From: Fistulifera solaris
Lineage: Eukaryota; Bacillariophyta; Bacillariophyceae; Naviculales; Stauroneidaceae
Direction: 5' to 3'
DNA length: 64,000 bases
Assembly (NCBI GenBank): GCA_030295235.1
Contig: AP026141.1
Span: 62,001 to 126,000, forward strand
Part shown: positions 33,076 through 44,267 of the stretch, piece by piece
Layout: each line of letters opens with the position of its first letter
How positions within the stretch are numbered: position 1 is the stretch's first letter
The notes under the pieces: generated by a model
Databases searched by the model: none
What the model saw: only the letters and a program-made list of their open reading frames with translations
Told to the model about the DNA's origin: nothing
Translations under genes and position numbers: made by a program

Positions 33076-33984
33076 GGTGATTTATAAGAAGAAGACGATG
33101 ATAAGTGAATTAGTCGGAGTAATAGGCAATTGCGAACTGCGAAAATGGCATGGTCGAAATTTTGTTTCGTGAAAGTGAGTCGTTTTTTCTACTTCCGAGC
33201 GAGCTCAGAATGCTTTGCCCGTAGAGCTCTCGTAGAAAACCTACTGCCTGTACAAATCTACAGGGTTCGTCCGTATACGATGTCTTTTTTACCTTTACGT
33301 CACACGTCATGACGTCCGTGTCCGTCAATCGCCAACCGGTATTCAACTTATTGGTCAATGGTCAACGTCTTGGTCAACGGCTCACTCACTGGATCGAACC
33401 GTGTTATTTCCTTGGATCGGCCACGTACCGGTACACTAATCACGATACACGAACTCCCATTGAGCTAATTAACATTTTACACGTGGAAAGTGATTTTGTA
33501 CTCGCGTAATCGTATCGTTATTCAGCAAAGGTACGTAATCAACCGCGGAGTTGCACAGCGGGCGAGCTAGAGAGGGATAATACGAACATGAAGTAAATGG
33601 TGATACAAGTAGGTAGCAGAGATCATCTTTCATCCCTCACTTTTTTACCGGCTTCTCTGAGACTAACAATTGACTTGATCTAGAGAGACTGAAGCTTCAG
33701 TTAGCTAACGATCTCCGCTTTTCGCACATTCCTTGCTACACTTACCTAATTCTCCAATCATGAGCGTACTACCAAGTAAAATAACTGATAATACGCAATG
33801 AAATTCCTTCAATCTAAGTTTCATTCATACTCCATTTAAAGAACCTGACCTTTTGGGAACAGCGGAAGAATATCAGGTCGACTAGACAGTGCTATTAGAT
33901 TGGTCATTGTAGCCTGTTCATCAAATTGCTCCACATAGTATTCGCATTTCAGAAAGAACACACATCGATAGTCACGCCCCTCAT
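33076..33984. promoter_or_regulatory. Region between the two glycosyltransferase copies
   Basis: Holds the copy 1 promoter and copy 2 3' end. It has an ACGTCATGACGT inverted pair at 33304-33315 (both half-sites match the TGACGT core reported for cAMP-responsive elements in diatoms) and TACCGGTA at about 33425. A box-A-like and a box-B-like motif on the minus strand (33480-33385) do not fold into a tRNA. Confidence 0.4.
33304..33315. promoter_or_regulatory. ACGTCATGACGT palindromic CRE-like site
   Basis: Perfect 12-bp palindrome made of ACGTCA and TGACGT, about 230 bp upstream of the copy 1 glycosyltransferase start. The match is short and could be chance. Confidence 0.3.
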
Positions 33985-36356
33985 TCATTCGAATGCCACA
34001 CCGCGAACTTCAGACACCATTCGCTCTACCAGATGCCAGCTACGGTGATAATTCATAGCAATGTCATATCCCGCCTTGGCTACTGCAACACGCTCGTCTT
34101 CATGATCCAAGTAATACTGAGCTTTGGCCACCAGTTCGTCAAGGCTGTGATAGATGACAATCGAAATATTCTCCTGAAGTTTGTTTGGTAAAGTCAACAT
34201 TGAATCTGTCATTACCATCGCACCCGAGACAAGTGCCTCCATTAGTCGATAGTGATCTTCCCAATTATCCTTTTGGGACACTACGACAATCTTGCTTTGC
34301 AGCAATTTGTGCAAGTAGGCCGACTGAGCTGTGTTTCGTCCTGTTTCTTGAGCTTGACCAGTCACTCCCACAAATACCTCGTGTATCTGAGACAACTTGT
34401 CGTAAATAGCACTACTGACCGCATCTCTTAGCTGAGATGCCTTGCCTCTAAGTACCTCCTTATCACCTTTCCCTGGCAACGGCCAAAAATGAGATACATC
34501 GACCGAACGCTCAATTTCCCATATGCTTGCACCGTTCAAAATGCTTTCGACACCATCCACCGTATCCGACCGCACTCCATAGCCAATGTGTCGAACTGGG
34601 CCGCCGGAATGATCTCTCCAGTTCCCAAAAGCAATGATCGACCCAGGTTCTGTAAATTGCAGCGTTTCATTCCATTGTCGCCCTTTTACAATGGACCTCT
34701 TGTATCGATACACGGTGGTACTATCCAATACTCGTGTGGCTCGATAACAATCCCAGAAATGGTCAATCGGTTCGTCGTCCCAGTAGACCAAAATCACGAT
34801 GCGTTTCTGACCATTTACAGATCGCGCAAGTTGCACGAAGCGATTGCAAAAGTTCTTTGAAGAGAAGCCAGCTCGACGCACGTCGACGATCCAAACAGGT
34901 GCATTGGCATGATCTTTTGTGAGCGTCAGACGAGAAGATTGTTGAATTCCATCATATAAAAAATGCTTTAGCTCGTGTTCGATAGTGTGGTTCAAAAATG
35001 GATATAAAAAGATGGGAATAGGTTGTTGTGAATCATGCGTAACCCATTTCGGTTCTTCAAAGACTCGTTGCCCTCCTTCACGAATTTGTTTGGCCGTCAC
35101 GTAGTGGCACATATGCGCTTCCGGGGGACAGGTTTTGGTGTAGCGACATTGTCCCTCAATAGCCATACGTTGCTGGATATTGAGCCCCCATTTCATAGCG
35201 TACTGTTCCGACAATCGATAGGACGTCATTTTGTTGTAAGATTCTGGATGTTTCGGATGATTGAGGGCGTCACCGACATTGTAATAGTTGAAAAAGTAGC
35301 CCCACACCCAGTCGCTATGGACGCAATACGATGATTCTTTGGTCCACGATGCGTGGTCGGCAAATCGATGAGTCGAAACGTAGGCGTGCATGAACTCCGT
35401 CAACGACATGCCCTCCTGAAAATATTGCCGTTCGCCGAATAGATTCTGTTGCAGTCGATAACATGCATTCTGAATGAAACCGTCATCACTGGGAGCGAGT
35501 GCTGTAACATTGGCACAAGATATAGGTGTGAACAATCTCATCAAGGCACCTTTGGATAAAAATGTTCCAAATCCGCCAAACGGAATCGAAAAACTCTCTC
35601 GAAATCGTATCAAACACCCCGCCATGACCAAAGGTTTGCTGGAATCCGGGTGTATTGTTTGCAAATAATACGTAAGTTGCGGTATGTCGATAAACGTATC
35701 ATCGTCAATCAAAAGCAGATAATCGGGCAGCGTCGTTTGCATCATTTGCTGCAACACAATCTGTAAACCATCGTTCGCACGCTTTTGCGCACACAGCCAA
35801 CCACCCGGATTCTCTCGTTTCGACAAAAAGCCAGTCCATTGCGCATACACTTGTCTTCGTAAATACAAAACAGAATACGGCTGATCCAGTGAGGGCGGAT
35901 CCGATCCTTTCTTATCGCGCGGAATTTTACAACGTTCCGCAATTGCTTGAGCATCTTGCCTGGAAAGAGAGCAATGCGGTTCACTGTGATCGTCGGCTTC
36001 GGTAACACCGGTAAAGAGCGCACGTAACGTCCCATCGTCTCTCGTTGGGCTTGCAAGTTCTCGGGACGCGATAATGACCCGATGCTCAATATATCAATCG
36101 TCAAATTCGATGAAAATGACGACAGAGAAAGCGAAGCAGCATTTGCAAGAGACAGGGATGAGTTTCTGACTGCAATAGGTAACAGATGAGCCATTCTTTC
36201 CTCAGGAAACGCAAAGCTTGCGTCGTGTGTTGTCGCTGGAAGCCTCGGCGTCACGCGAGAAGCATACCAAAATTGCAGTCCGATCGATATCGCCATGACC
36301 GTCGGTAACAAACCTGCCGCCATCCAACTTTGTCTCCTACCTTTGCAGAGCTTCAT
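33985..36356 (-). CDS. Two-domain glycosyltransferase (Fringe/GT31-like plus GT-B-like), copy 2 (frame broken once)
   Basis: Tandem paralogue of 30627-33075, with the same orientation and architecture. MKLCKGRRQSWMAAGLLPTVMA forms the signal anchor. The GT31-like half has DYLLLIDDDTFID, GGFGTFLSKGALMRLF and SDDGFIQNACYRL (the third acidic residue of copy 1 SDDD is Gly here). The GT-B-like half is continuous with it and proves that both halves are one protein (YPFLNHTIEHELKHFLYDGI links them). One break at 36013-36015 (three A on the plus strand, one base short) separates RYVRS from FTGVTEADDHSEP. It lacks a stretch of about 25 residues that follows the VPGD segment in copy 1. Role as for copy 1. 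Confidence 0.78.
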
Positions 36357-36790
36357 GATGATGAAAAGAAAAGGGAGAACGAAGACATCCTTTGTTACTT
36401 GTTATGATAATCAGAAATTACGACGATTGATCGATTTATGAGGGTTTGTGCGGTAAAAACTCCGGGGAAGAGAAGAATGACCGCACAAGAGACAAGAGTG
36501 ATCACACGTAACACAATCCTAAATATTTATTCCTAATTTCTTAAAGTTCGAATGCATTTTTTACATTCAACGGAATTTTCCACTGTTTTTTTCTCTTTTG
36601 TCACAAATAATCCGATTTCGACCTGGCACTTTGCTGAGTAAGTTCTAGTGATTGAATACAGTACATCAATCGTGGAAAAGGTAAAATACACTCTGATACT
36701 ATAGTCTCCCTGAACCAACACTTTGAGGCCATAGTAAATACAGAAGACAACCAGTCGGATTCTTTTCGACGTAAACTGTAATGACGTGTA
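36357..36790. repeat. Upstream spacer and left part of a 226-bp repeat copy
   Basis: From about 36714 the sequence ACCAACACTTTGAGGCCATAG...GACGTAAACTGTAATGACGTG is a diverged 226-bp repeat copy, cut at its TA by the inverted-repeat element that follows. The first 350 bp show nothing. Confidence 0.6.
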
Positions 36791-37581
36791 CCATTCTAGT
36801 CAAATGAAAATGCGAGTACTGTAAAATGTATAGGACACGTTCTCTATATATTAAAGTGTTGTTTTACGACAGAATTCGTATACCGTATCAAAATCGACCG
36901 ATTTTTTCCTCCTCTGCACCACGATGACATTGCGGTAAAATCATGATCTTTCGACGATGCACATTGGAGGTTTTTTCTGGTGGAATGCTCCACTATCTCA
37001 TCTTTCATACAAATAGAAGCATCTTGATGGATTGAAGGAAGAGTGGAGCATTCGGTCGGGAAAAGTGCGGAGATTTATTATCAACTGAGGAGGGCAGAAA
37101 AGATTCCTTCCGACACTACGATTTTAGCCTTCGAAGCCAAAATGAAGGTTTTCCTCAGTAATTCTTTCATCGATAGGTATCTTTTATAGTCGTTTACATT
37201 AACTTTAAGTTCTGTTATGAGAGATGTACTTCACGAATTTTTCTTGCCTTAAATGAATGTCGAAGCTCATGTTTCGCGCGACCAAACAGAACTCCAAAAA
37301 CTCGGCACACTCTTGTTCTCCTTGTGAACTTTTGCGCCATTCTACCAACCTGCTCTCGCTTGCTTGAATGGTGTAAAACTTCATAAGCAGCTCCGCAAAC
37401 GCCTCCAATGTGCATCGTCGAAAGATCATGATTTTACCGCAATGTCATCGTGGTGCAGAGGAGGAAAAAATCGGTCGATTTTGATACGGTATACGAATTC
37501 TGTCGTAAAACAACACTTTAATATATAGAGGACGTGTCCTATACATTTTACAGTACTCGCATTTTCATTTGACTCGAATGG
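36791..37581. mobile_element. 791-bp non-autonomous DNA element with 180-bp terminal inverted repeats, TA target
   Basis: Terminal inverted repeats of about 180 bp: 36791-36970 (CCATTCTAGTCAAATGAAAA...) and 37402-37581 (...TTTTCATTTGACTCGAATGG). By eye they differ at only a few positions, so the insertion or its last homogenisation is recent. TA flanks both ends (36789-36790, 37582-37583). The two flanks are the halves of a 226-bp repeat whose uncut copies next door read ACATGTAATACCGACGCTGCC at the same point, which supplies the empty site. The internal 430 bp has no transposase. TA target and long TIRs suggest a Tc1/mariner-type MITE or foldback element; family assignment is inference. Confidence 0.85.
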
Positions 37582-37583
37582 TA

Positions 37584-38198
37584 AGGCAAACGCTGCTAAC
37601 GCCTATTTCAATGCAACAACGACAGTTGGAGCTTGCGAAGACCGGAGACCGAACGAACTGTAGGTAACAATTGTCACTCGAAAGAATATTGATTCATGAC
37701 CGAATTGCAGTCGTGCTTGTCATTCGAAAGAATATTGATTCATGACTCATGACCGAATTGCAGTCGTGGTCTCCGTAAACCAACACTTTGGGGCCATAGT
37801 AAATACGGAAGACACCGTTTCGCACCGCTCTTTGACGTAAAATATAATGACATGTAATACCGACGCTGCCAAAACCTATTTCATTGCAACGACGACAGTT
37901 GGAGTTCAAGAAAATGGATGAACGAACGAGTCGTAGGCAACATTGTCACTCGAAAGAATATTGATTCATGACTCATGACCGAATTGCAGTCGTGGTCTCC
38001 GTAAACCAACACTTTGGGGCCATAGTAAATACGGAAGACACCGTTTCGCACCGCTCTTTGACGTAAAATATAATGACATGTAATACCGACGCTGCCAAAA
38101 CCTATTTCATTGCAACAACGACAGTTGGAGTCAAAGAAAATGGATGAACGAACGAGTCGGAGGCACCGAATTGCAGTCGTGGCGAAATACGGACAACA
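37584..38198. repeat. 226-bp tandem repeat
   Basis: Unit with landmarks GACCGAATTGCAGTCGTGG, AACCAACACTTTGGGGCC, GACGTAAAATATAATGACATG, ACGACAGTTGGAGTT and GGATGAACGAACGAGTC. The landmark GACCGAATTGCAG recurs 226 bp apart (37751 and 37977), with nearly identical sequence between, and partial copies on both sides. It is non-coding. Diverged pieces of the same family lie near 21080, 45545-45700, 38547-38710, and in reverse at 57430-57610. Confidence 0.85.
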
Positions 38199-38214
38199 CT
38201 TTGGTGAATATGGA

Positions 38215-38530
38215 TACCGACTGACTAGCACAGTTGGTTACTCTCCGGTTGACGAAACCGGAGGGGCGAGGTTCGATACGGTGGTTGGTCGATCTTGGCG
38301 CCCAGCGCCGTAGATGAGAGTCTTGAGATGATCGGTGGTCTCCGGTCGTGTCTGAATCAGACAGGAGCCCCTCCGCTCCGATTGTGACCTGGCAACGGTT
38401 CGGTGTTCGGTGGATTCTATCCATTGTCCACTTGGTTAGTTGTGTTTCTCTAACTCGATTAGGGACTCGGTTCTCTTGTAGGGATAGGACGCAAGCATTA
38501 AGCATAGTAAATTCTAGCCATTTTTTTTTT
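38215..38530 (+). mobile_element. tRNA-derived SINE, 316 bp, with target-site duplication
   Basis: A 16-bp direct duplication, CTTTGGTGAATATGGA, flanks it (38199-38214 and 38531-38546). The head has a pol III box A (TAGCACAGTTGG, 38224-38235) and box B (GGTTCGATAC, about 38262-38271) spaced as in a tRNA. It also has an anticodon-arm-like hairpin (CTCCGGTT...AACCGGAG) and a possible acceptor pairing (CGACTGA with TTGGTCG). A tRNA-unrelated body of about 240 bp follows, and the element ends in ten T (38521-38530). It sits in a diverged copy of the 226-bp repeat. It has no coding capacity, so it depends on a LINE elsewhere. Confidence 0.8.
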
Positions 38531-38546
38531 CTTTGGTGAATATGGA

Positions 38547-39226
38547 AGACAACGTTTCGCAAGGTTTTCGACGTAAAGTATAATGCCGTGTAATACAAAC
38601 GCTGTAACGGCAATCGGAGCTAAAGAAAATGGATGAACAAACGAGTCGTTGGTAATATCGTCGCTTGAGAGAATATTAGTGTTTTGACTGAATTGCAGTC
38701 TTGGGTGTTGGATAAGTTGAGCTTACCGAAATTCTGAAGAATTGGGTTTTTCCTTTAGAAACGACGTTAAAATTCTGCCTCGCCGTAGGCTCTACGTAGA
38801 AATTTGTACCGAGAGGCAGAATTTTAACGTCCTTTCGCGACGCTCTTCCTTTTTTACATAAGCCGCCTCGACGTCTAGCCTCGGCGCTTTCTGGCAATGC
38901 CTTCCGTGAGCTTCGTTCATACTCGCTCTTCTCGTACACACCAGCTGTACGAGGGCGACGAGTACGAGGGGCTCGTTCCCTTGGAGGAAACTGTGAGACC
39001 ATGATCATGATGTGACATGTGACGATGTGACTCAAGCACACGCAGGACCGCTACACGCAACGCACGACGCACGCACACACGCAGAGATTTTGTCATAGCC
39101 CCATGGCCATGGCCCGCCATATTTTTGCATCACCATTCTTCTTCTTTTCCTTTATTGAATAATTCATCATTCCATCACTTCCTCTCGCTCCTCTCTTTTC
39201 GCTTTTGATGGATCACAGATACAGAC
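38547..39226. repeat. Diverged 226-bp repeat remainder, hairpin and promoter region
   Basis: 38547-38710 continues the diverged repeat copy. At 38763-38781 and 38813-38831 a perfect 19-bp inverted repeat (GACGTTAAAATTCTGCCTC) encloses a 31-nt loop. The remainder leads to the gene at 39227; no further gene seen. Confidence 0.65.
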
Positions 39227-40065
39227 ATGATAATACCCAATCATGCCGTACGTTTCTTCCTTGCTGGCGTTCTAATGTCGTTATTGAACAATAGACGCAT
39301 GCTAGTCGACGGTTTCACTGTGACGGTCGCCTTTCGATCTGTCTACAATCACATTGCATTCCTCCCATTTTCGACACAGCCAACAAGATATGCAATGGCT
39401 CATAATACAGAGGACGATGATACCGACTGGACTCCCGTCAAAATCAATGAAGTAATCGATAGCGACACGAACGTCTTAGACGATGATGATTGGCTTCCCG
39501 ACCGTGAACGTGTTCGACAACAAAAAGCCAAAGCGCGTCTTTATGCGGAGAAAGTGGGTCCTTCGCCTTACACCGAAGATGAAGAAGAAGTCATTGCGGC
39601 CATGGGGGCAAAACACGACAAGCACCTCGTGAACAGGGATTCCTGGGCGATTCCACCTTGCAAGAGATTTGTACCGATTACAGTGTCCCCATTTGTTACA
39701 TAGCCGATGTTTTGTGTATGTGGGGTACTGAACCACCCATTCATGTACACGATCGATTGGGTGATTTGGTAACGGGGGAACAGGCTTTTGCCTTGTTGGA
39801 AGCCGTCAACTCGCTGGATGTCGCCGCCTTACAAGATCGGTATTCGAATCAGAGTTTGTGGCAAGTCTGTCAGGAATGGGAGATTGATCTAGCGCAAGGC
39901 TTTCAAATGGCCATGACAGAAGGATGGAGTTTACCGTTTGGGGTACATACCAATTTGCGGGTGGAACAGGAAAATGAACTGATACGTGTTTTAGGCAATC
40001 CGCTGGCGATGACCCGAGGAACGGATGATGACGACGAAGACTACGATTGGGATGATGACGACTAA
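39227..40065 (+). CDS. Conserved plastid-type acidic protein of unknown function (frame broken once)
   Basis: It starts MIIPNHAVRFFLAGVLMSLL, signal-like, with VDGF|TVTV resembling a plastid precursor site. An acidic linker (EDDDTDWTPVKI, DDDDWLPDRERV) precedes the core. At five G (39604-39608) the frame moves; with six G it reads MGGKTRQAPREQGFLGDSTL, then QEICTDYSVPICYIADVLCMWG, LGDLVTGEQAFALLEAVNSLD, GWSLPFGVHTNLRVEQENEL and a poly-Asp tail. The LGDSTLQEI..DY.VP..Y.ADVL..WG pattern looks like a conserved plastid/cyanobacterial-type hypothetical protein, but I cannot name the family with certainty. Plastid stroma or thylakoid location is inferred. Confidence 0.6.
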
Positions 40066-40269
40066 AACATCATTGACAGCAAATAACAAATGTATAAATT
40101 TAGTTTAAATCATTTATATAGTATAGATTCACTCAGGGGGTGTCAGTATCAACATTAGCAACAGTCGCAGCCCCCATGCACGCATGGTTAAGAGGAGTCT
40201 CCGCCGAATAGTGACAGAGTCTCAACTCCTACATATATAATCATGTTCATCAGATTCGAGGACAAGATA

Positions 40270-41805
40270 CTACTCCTCGTCTGAATTGGTTCCCATAGAC
40301 TGCAAGGAACGCGTCGTTAAATGCATGGTACGATCTCCCGCAAGTTCCACCGCATCGCCGAGGCGTTCGTGAATTTGATTGATTTCATCCGTGATTTGTA
40401 TACAAAAAGCTTTCATAGAGGGTCGCAGATTGGGCAAGTCACTCCAAGCGCGCTCCATAGTGTTATGAAGTGCCGCTGGGAGTATGTTGTTTATTTTGCG
40501 CGGGCGTTTCTGCTTTTCAACGACATGTTCAAAATGCTTCGACGCGCAGAAATTAGGAAAGGGCGTTTCGAGGGCGAATAACTCCCACAATAGAATAGAA
40601 TACGAAAAGACATCGGCGGAGAATCCGTACGGCTCGCAGCGCACGACTTCCGGAGCCATGTATCGCCGACTGCCCGTCAAACCCGTACACTCGTAACGAT
40701 CGGGGGCTTCAACGAGATCTTTTGCTTTCAGCTCCTTAGCTAAACCAAAGTCAAACACTTGCAGATCATTTCGAACATTAAATCCAAGGCTGAAACACAT
40801 GTTGAGCACAAATGAGATGAGCAAGGGAGGGTGCAATCCACACAGACACGTACTTATCAGGTTTCAAGTCTCTGAAGAGAATTTTCTTGCCATGCAAGAA
40901 ATTGAGCGCCCGGGCAATGTCCAATGCCACCACCAAGCGTTCCGCTAGAAACATCTCCTCTTCCGGTGTGACTTTCTTAACAATTAATTGCTGCAACCAA
41001 TTCTTCTTTGTTTTCTTTTGGCTTGTTGCCATTCGATTAATCGTTCTCCCAATGTACAAGTCAATCGATCCAGAACAAGCCCAAAGGACGACGTCCCTGG
41101 TTCTCCGACCGTCGCACGCAAGCGTATAATATTGGTGTGCGTTGTGCATTCGAGAAAGCGGGCTTCGCAGGCTAAATCAAGAATCGCATCCAATCGATCG
41201 CACGCATCCGGTTTCAAACGTTTCAACGCGTACCGTGGGACACCGTCGCGCAGGACACGAGCGGCCACTCGCGCTTTTAATGAAGCAATTGTTATCGCAC
41301 CTTTCTTACTCTTCGGTTGCTCTTTTGGTTTGCTGCCTGCATCATCGTCGTCACTAGAAAAGTCGTCTTTGACGCAATCACAAATGGCGTGGGCCTTCTT
41401 TCGCACAGAGATAGTCTCATCGTCTTCTTTCGTTTCACCTTCTTCGGAATCACTCGTTAAAATCGTAATCGATTTCGGAGGTATAAAAGGCGACGGCGGA
41501 AGCGGTGCAGCGTAATCATCTTCTGGATATACTGTAGAGCCGGGAGGACAGGGATCTCCGGGAGGAACTAATACGTCAACAATCTCCAATACTAACCCGA
41601 ATTCGCCACGACCAAGCTCATCGCCTACGATGATTTCTGAAGGATCACGAAAGGAAGGAATCGATCGGGCCGGGTTTTCTTCAAAGAACTTAGAGTCTTC
41701 GATCAAGTCGTTCAAGACGAGCGCGGTAGTCGCTAACGTTTCATGCTTGTGAGGGGGAAACCGCACGCGCTTTGCGCTGCCCGACCGACGTGATGGAGAT
41801 ATCAC
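40270..41805 (-). CDS. Serine/threonine protein kinase with acidic insert in the N-lobe (frame broken once)
   Basis: Two exons, 41805-40854 and 40789-40270, joined over a 64-nt intron that completes DLKPDN-LGFNVRNDL. Kinase landmarks: LGRGEFGLVLE (Gly loop), YALKRLKPD (ATP Lys), ILFRDLKPDN (catalytic loop, His replaced by Phe as in many protist kinases), VFDFGLAKEL, and YMAPEVVRCEPYGFSADVFSYSILLWELF. Between the Gly loop and the Lys there is an insert of about 120 residues rich in Asp/Glu/Ser, possibly regulatory. The frame breaks at 41016-41019 (four T on the plus strand, one short), restored as QQAKKKTKKNW. The start is uncertain: no ATG is in frame before the domain, only GTG at 41805; an ATG lies upstream in another frame. 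Substrate unknown. Confidence 0.8.
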
Positions 41806-42722
41806 TGTTGATTGCTTGTGATGAAGTCATCGACTCGCATGTCATGTGCTGTAATGAAATGTGGTTAAAAAAAACTATGTAACAAGAGAAGCGGTCTGCG
41901 TTTTATCAAAGCAACAAAAAGTTCAAGAAAGGAGACGGAGGAACACCGTGACAAATGTGACAGTTCCGCATCATCCAACATCACACTACATTAATACTCC
42001 GTAATTATAACTTCGCTCTCAACGGCGACCAAGCTACATAATAAGAATACAGTACCCATCGGACCGGTAATTATTTTTCTCCGTTTTTACTCTTGCCTCA
42101 AGAAGTCACGCGCGCCTAGTACTTTTCTAAGGAAATAACTGGCTATAGCCATCTTTTATTATTTCAAACTGCTTTTCATTGATACAGTCTAGCTTTTGGT
42201 TCCCGAGCAGTTTCCCTAGTTAACAATAGAAAAGAGAGACCAATAATTACTAATAGTCCGCTCGTACCGAGGGAAGCAAACCAATTTTGTGCAAGAATCT
42301 TCCCTCAATAGCTTATTCTAATCGAAAATACTCAGCAAGGGATAACGAAACGAGAATATCAAGCGTGCAACCCTAAGGTAGGGAAATTAATCAGCATAGG
42401 GGGCCTCGGGTATATTGAAATTTCAACCTCGAAAATCTCAGAGCCTCTCTAGAGATGATGCGAATCAATTTTCCCACAAGAATGATGACTAAAAAATAGC
42501 TCAAATCATCAGTCTAGCCACCAAACATGAATAACGACCAATAAAGCAAAGCTTTAACACTCTACGCAGACAGATAGGAAATTATTGATCGTCTTTATAG
42601 AGCTGAAATGATAAATCACGAACTATTACAAGTTCCTCCGTTCGAACGGAAGCGCGTAAATCCTGCCGCATACTTTCTGAAGCCCTTCCAATCTTTGAAA
42701 TTTAACGAGCAACTGTAGCAAG
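41806..42722. other. AT-rich intergenic region, no supported gene
   Basis: Upstream of the kinase and downstream of the CW protein. Contains CCCTAAGGTAGGGAAATTAA (42371-42390), a short resemblance to an LSU rRNA core that does not extend. No open frame worth calling. Confidence 0.4.
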
Positions 42723-43882
42723 CTACGCCTTGTCTTGAATGACCCAAGATGGACATCCCAATGCCGGCAAATTCTCTTGCGGAGCGGCGCACGAAGCCAT
42801 TTTTTCATCCCAAGTGTTCATGACGCAATACCATTCGCCTTCGTACTGCTTGGCGTCCATGCTCTTCAACAAGGCCCGCCATTTTCCGCATTTCTGGTTG
42901 CAGCAACGAATCCATTCATACGCATCCTTCGAACTGAGAGTGCGCTTCTTCTGTCGAGTCGCCAATGGCTGACGCGCTTCGTAGGCTTCGTTTGTTTGCA
43001 AGCGGCGAACCCAAACGCGAAAATGTCGACGGGTACGAGCATCCGCTGCCGATTCGGGTGTGTGCGGTGTCTCGTATTCTTCTTCCGGTGCCGAACAACG
43101 AGCGCGTTCGGGGTCGTTCTTGTTCATGCTGCAATACCACTTCGAAGGAAGTTTCTTTTCGTCAACAACACCACGCAATCGGCGCCACTTTTTGCACTTA
43201 TCACACTCGACCCAAGTGGCGTTAGAAGAGCCGGTGGTTTGCCCAAAGATTGACCCCCGTCGCGGACCATATCCGGATCTTCCGTGTTCTCGAACAAAGC
43301 ATCCTGATCCTTTTTACCCTTTTTAGTGACCGGTGCAGGGGCGGTAGCTCCCGAGGCAGTAGCCGCTGCTGTCTGAGCGCGACGAAGTTTCTTCTTGGTC
43401 TTTTCCGCCGCAACATCTTGCCCTTGTTTCGGGGATTCAACTTCCTCAACCTCGTCATTCTCTCGTTCTTCTTCCTCCTCTTCATCGTCATCTTCATCAT
43501 CCTCCTTATCACGTAGTATCTTAGGTTGCCCCAGATACTTGCGAGCCGCGTGCTGCAAGGCCGAACGGTCCAAACGGATGGCTTGGCCGAAGTACAGAAA
43601 AGGTTCGTCTTCGGAGTCACTATCTGAGTAATCGACAATACTTCCCTGGGCACTGTACTTGTCTTCTTCTAGCGCGCGGCGCATTTGATCGTTAACAGCT
43701 TGCTGAGCTGCATCAGTACGACGGATCGCTTTGGGTAACTTGGTGCGTTTCGCAGCATTCGGATTGCCGTTACCGCCGTTGTTGCTGCTGCTGCTCGACG
43801 GCAGAGGGCGTTTGTTGGGTTTGTTATTTACCTTCTTGACTTTGCGAGACTCATCCACGATACTGCTTGTTTCCGCTTCCAT
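42723..43882 (-). CDS. Double CW-type zinc-finger protein, chromatin reader (frame broken once)
   Basis: ATG at 43882 gives MEAETSSIVDESRKVKKVNN. A low-complexity basic and acidic N-terminal half (Ser and Asn runs, EEEEEE stretch) suggests nuclear location. The C-terminal half has two CW domains: WVECDKCKKWRRLRG...WYCSMN..PERARC and EWIRCCNQKCGKWRALL...GEWYCVMNTWDEKMASC, each with four Cys and the two Trp. CW domains bind methylated histone H3 Lys4. The frame breaks at 43254-43258 (five C on the plus strand); with six, DGGSIFGQTTGSSNATWVEC reads into the first CW. No catalytic domain. Confidence 0.8.
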
Positions 43883-44267
43883 GATTGCAGGAATTTAGTA
43901 GAGTTTCCTTTGAATAAACGATAGAATGAGAGAAGCAATGAAACGTTTTTCGGCCTTATTTGTTGCGCTTGCCTTCATCATCGCGTCGTCGAAAATTGCG
44001 CAGTTTTTGTGTCTGCCGCGGCCGCGCGGTGAAAATCGCCCACGCGAAGATTGCATTGTCGTAGAGGTTTTGTTTGTTGTTCGCGGTACTCGCAGCTAGG
44101 ACTCCCATCGCCCGAGTTCCTATTCATTCACTTTATGTGTGTTTCATTTCGAGGACTCCCACGAGCTTTTTGCCCCCTCTTTCCTCTTTCTCCTATTTCA
44201 TCTTTTTTCTCACAAAATCAATCATCATCGTCCTTTCGATCAAATATTAAAACCAAAACAAACCATC
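43883..44267. promoter_or_regulatory. Divergent promoter region
   Basis: About 385 bp between the CW gene and a small plus-strand gene; T/C-rich near the latter. No motif called. Confidence 0.35.

Noticed and set aside
33385-33480. tRNA-like box A and box B on the minus strand
   Set aside because: Box spacing is long, acceptor ends do not pair, and the T-stem has a mismatch; there is no poly-T end or flanking duplication as at 38215-38530.
42371-42390. CCTAAGGTAG..GAAATT resembles a conserved LSU rRNA segment
   Set aside because: The match is about 15 bases with one mismatch, and neither flank continues as rRNA. Probably chance in AT-rich sequence.
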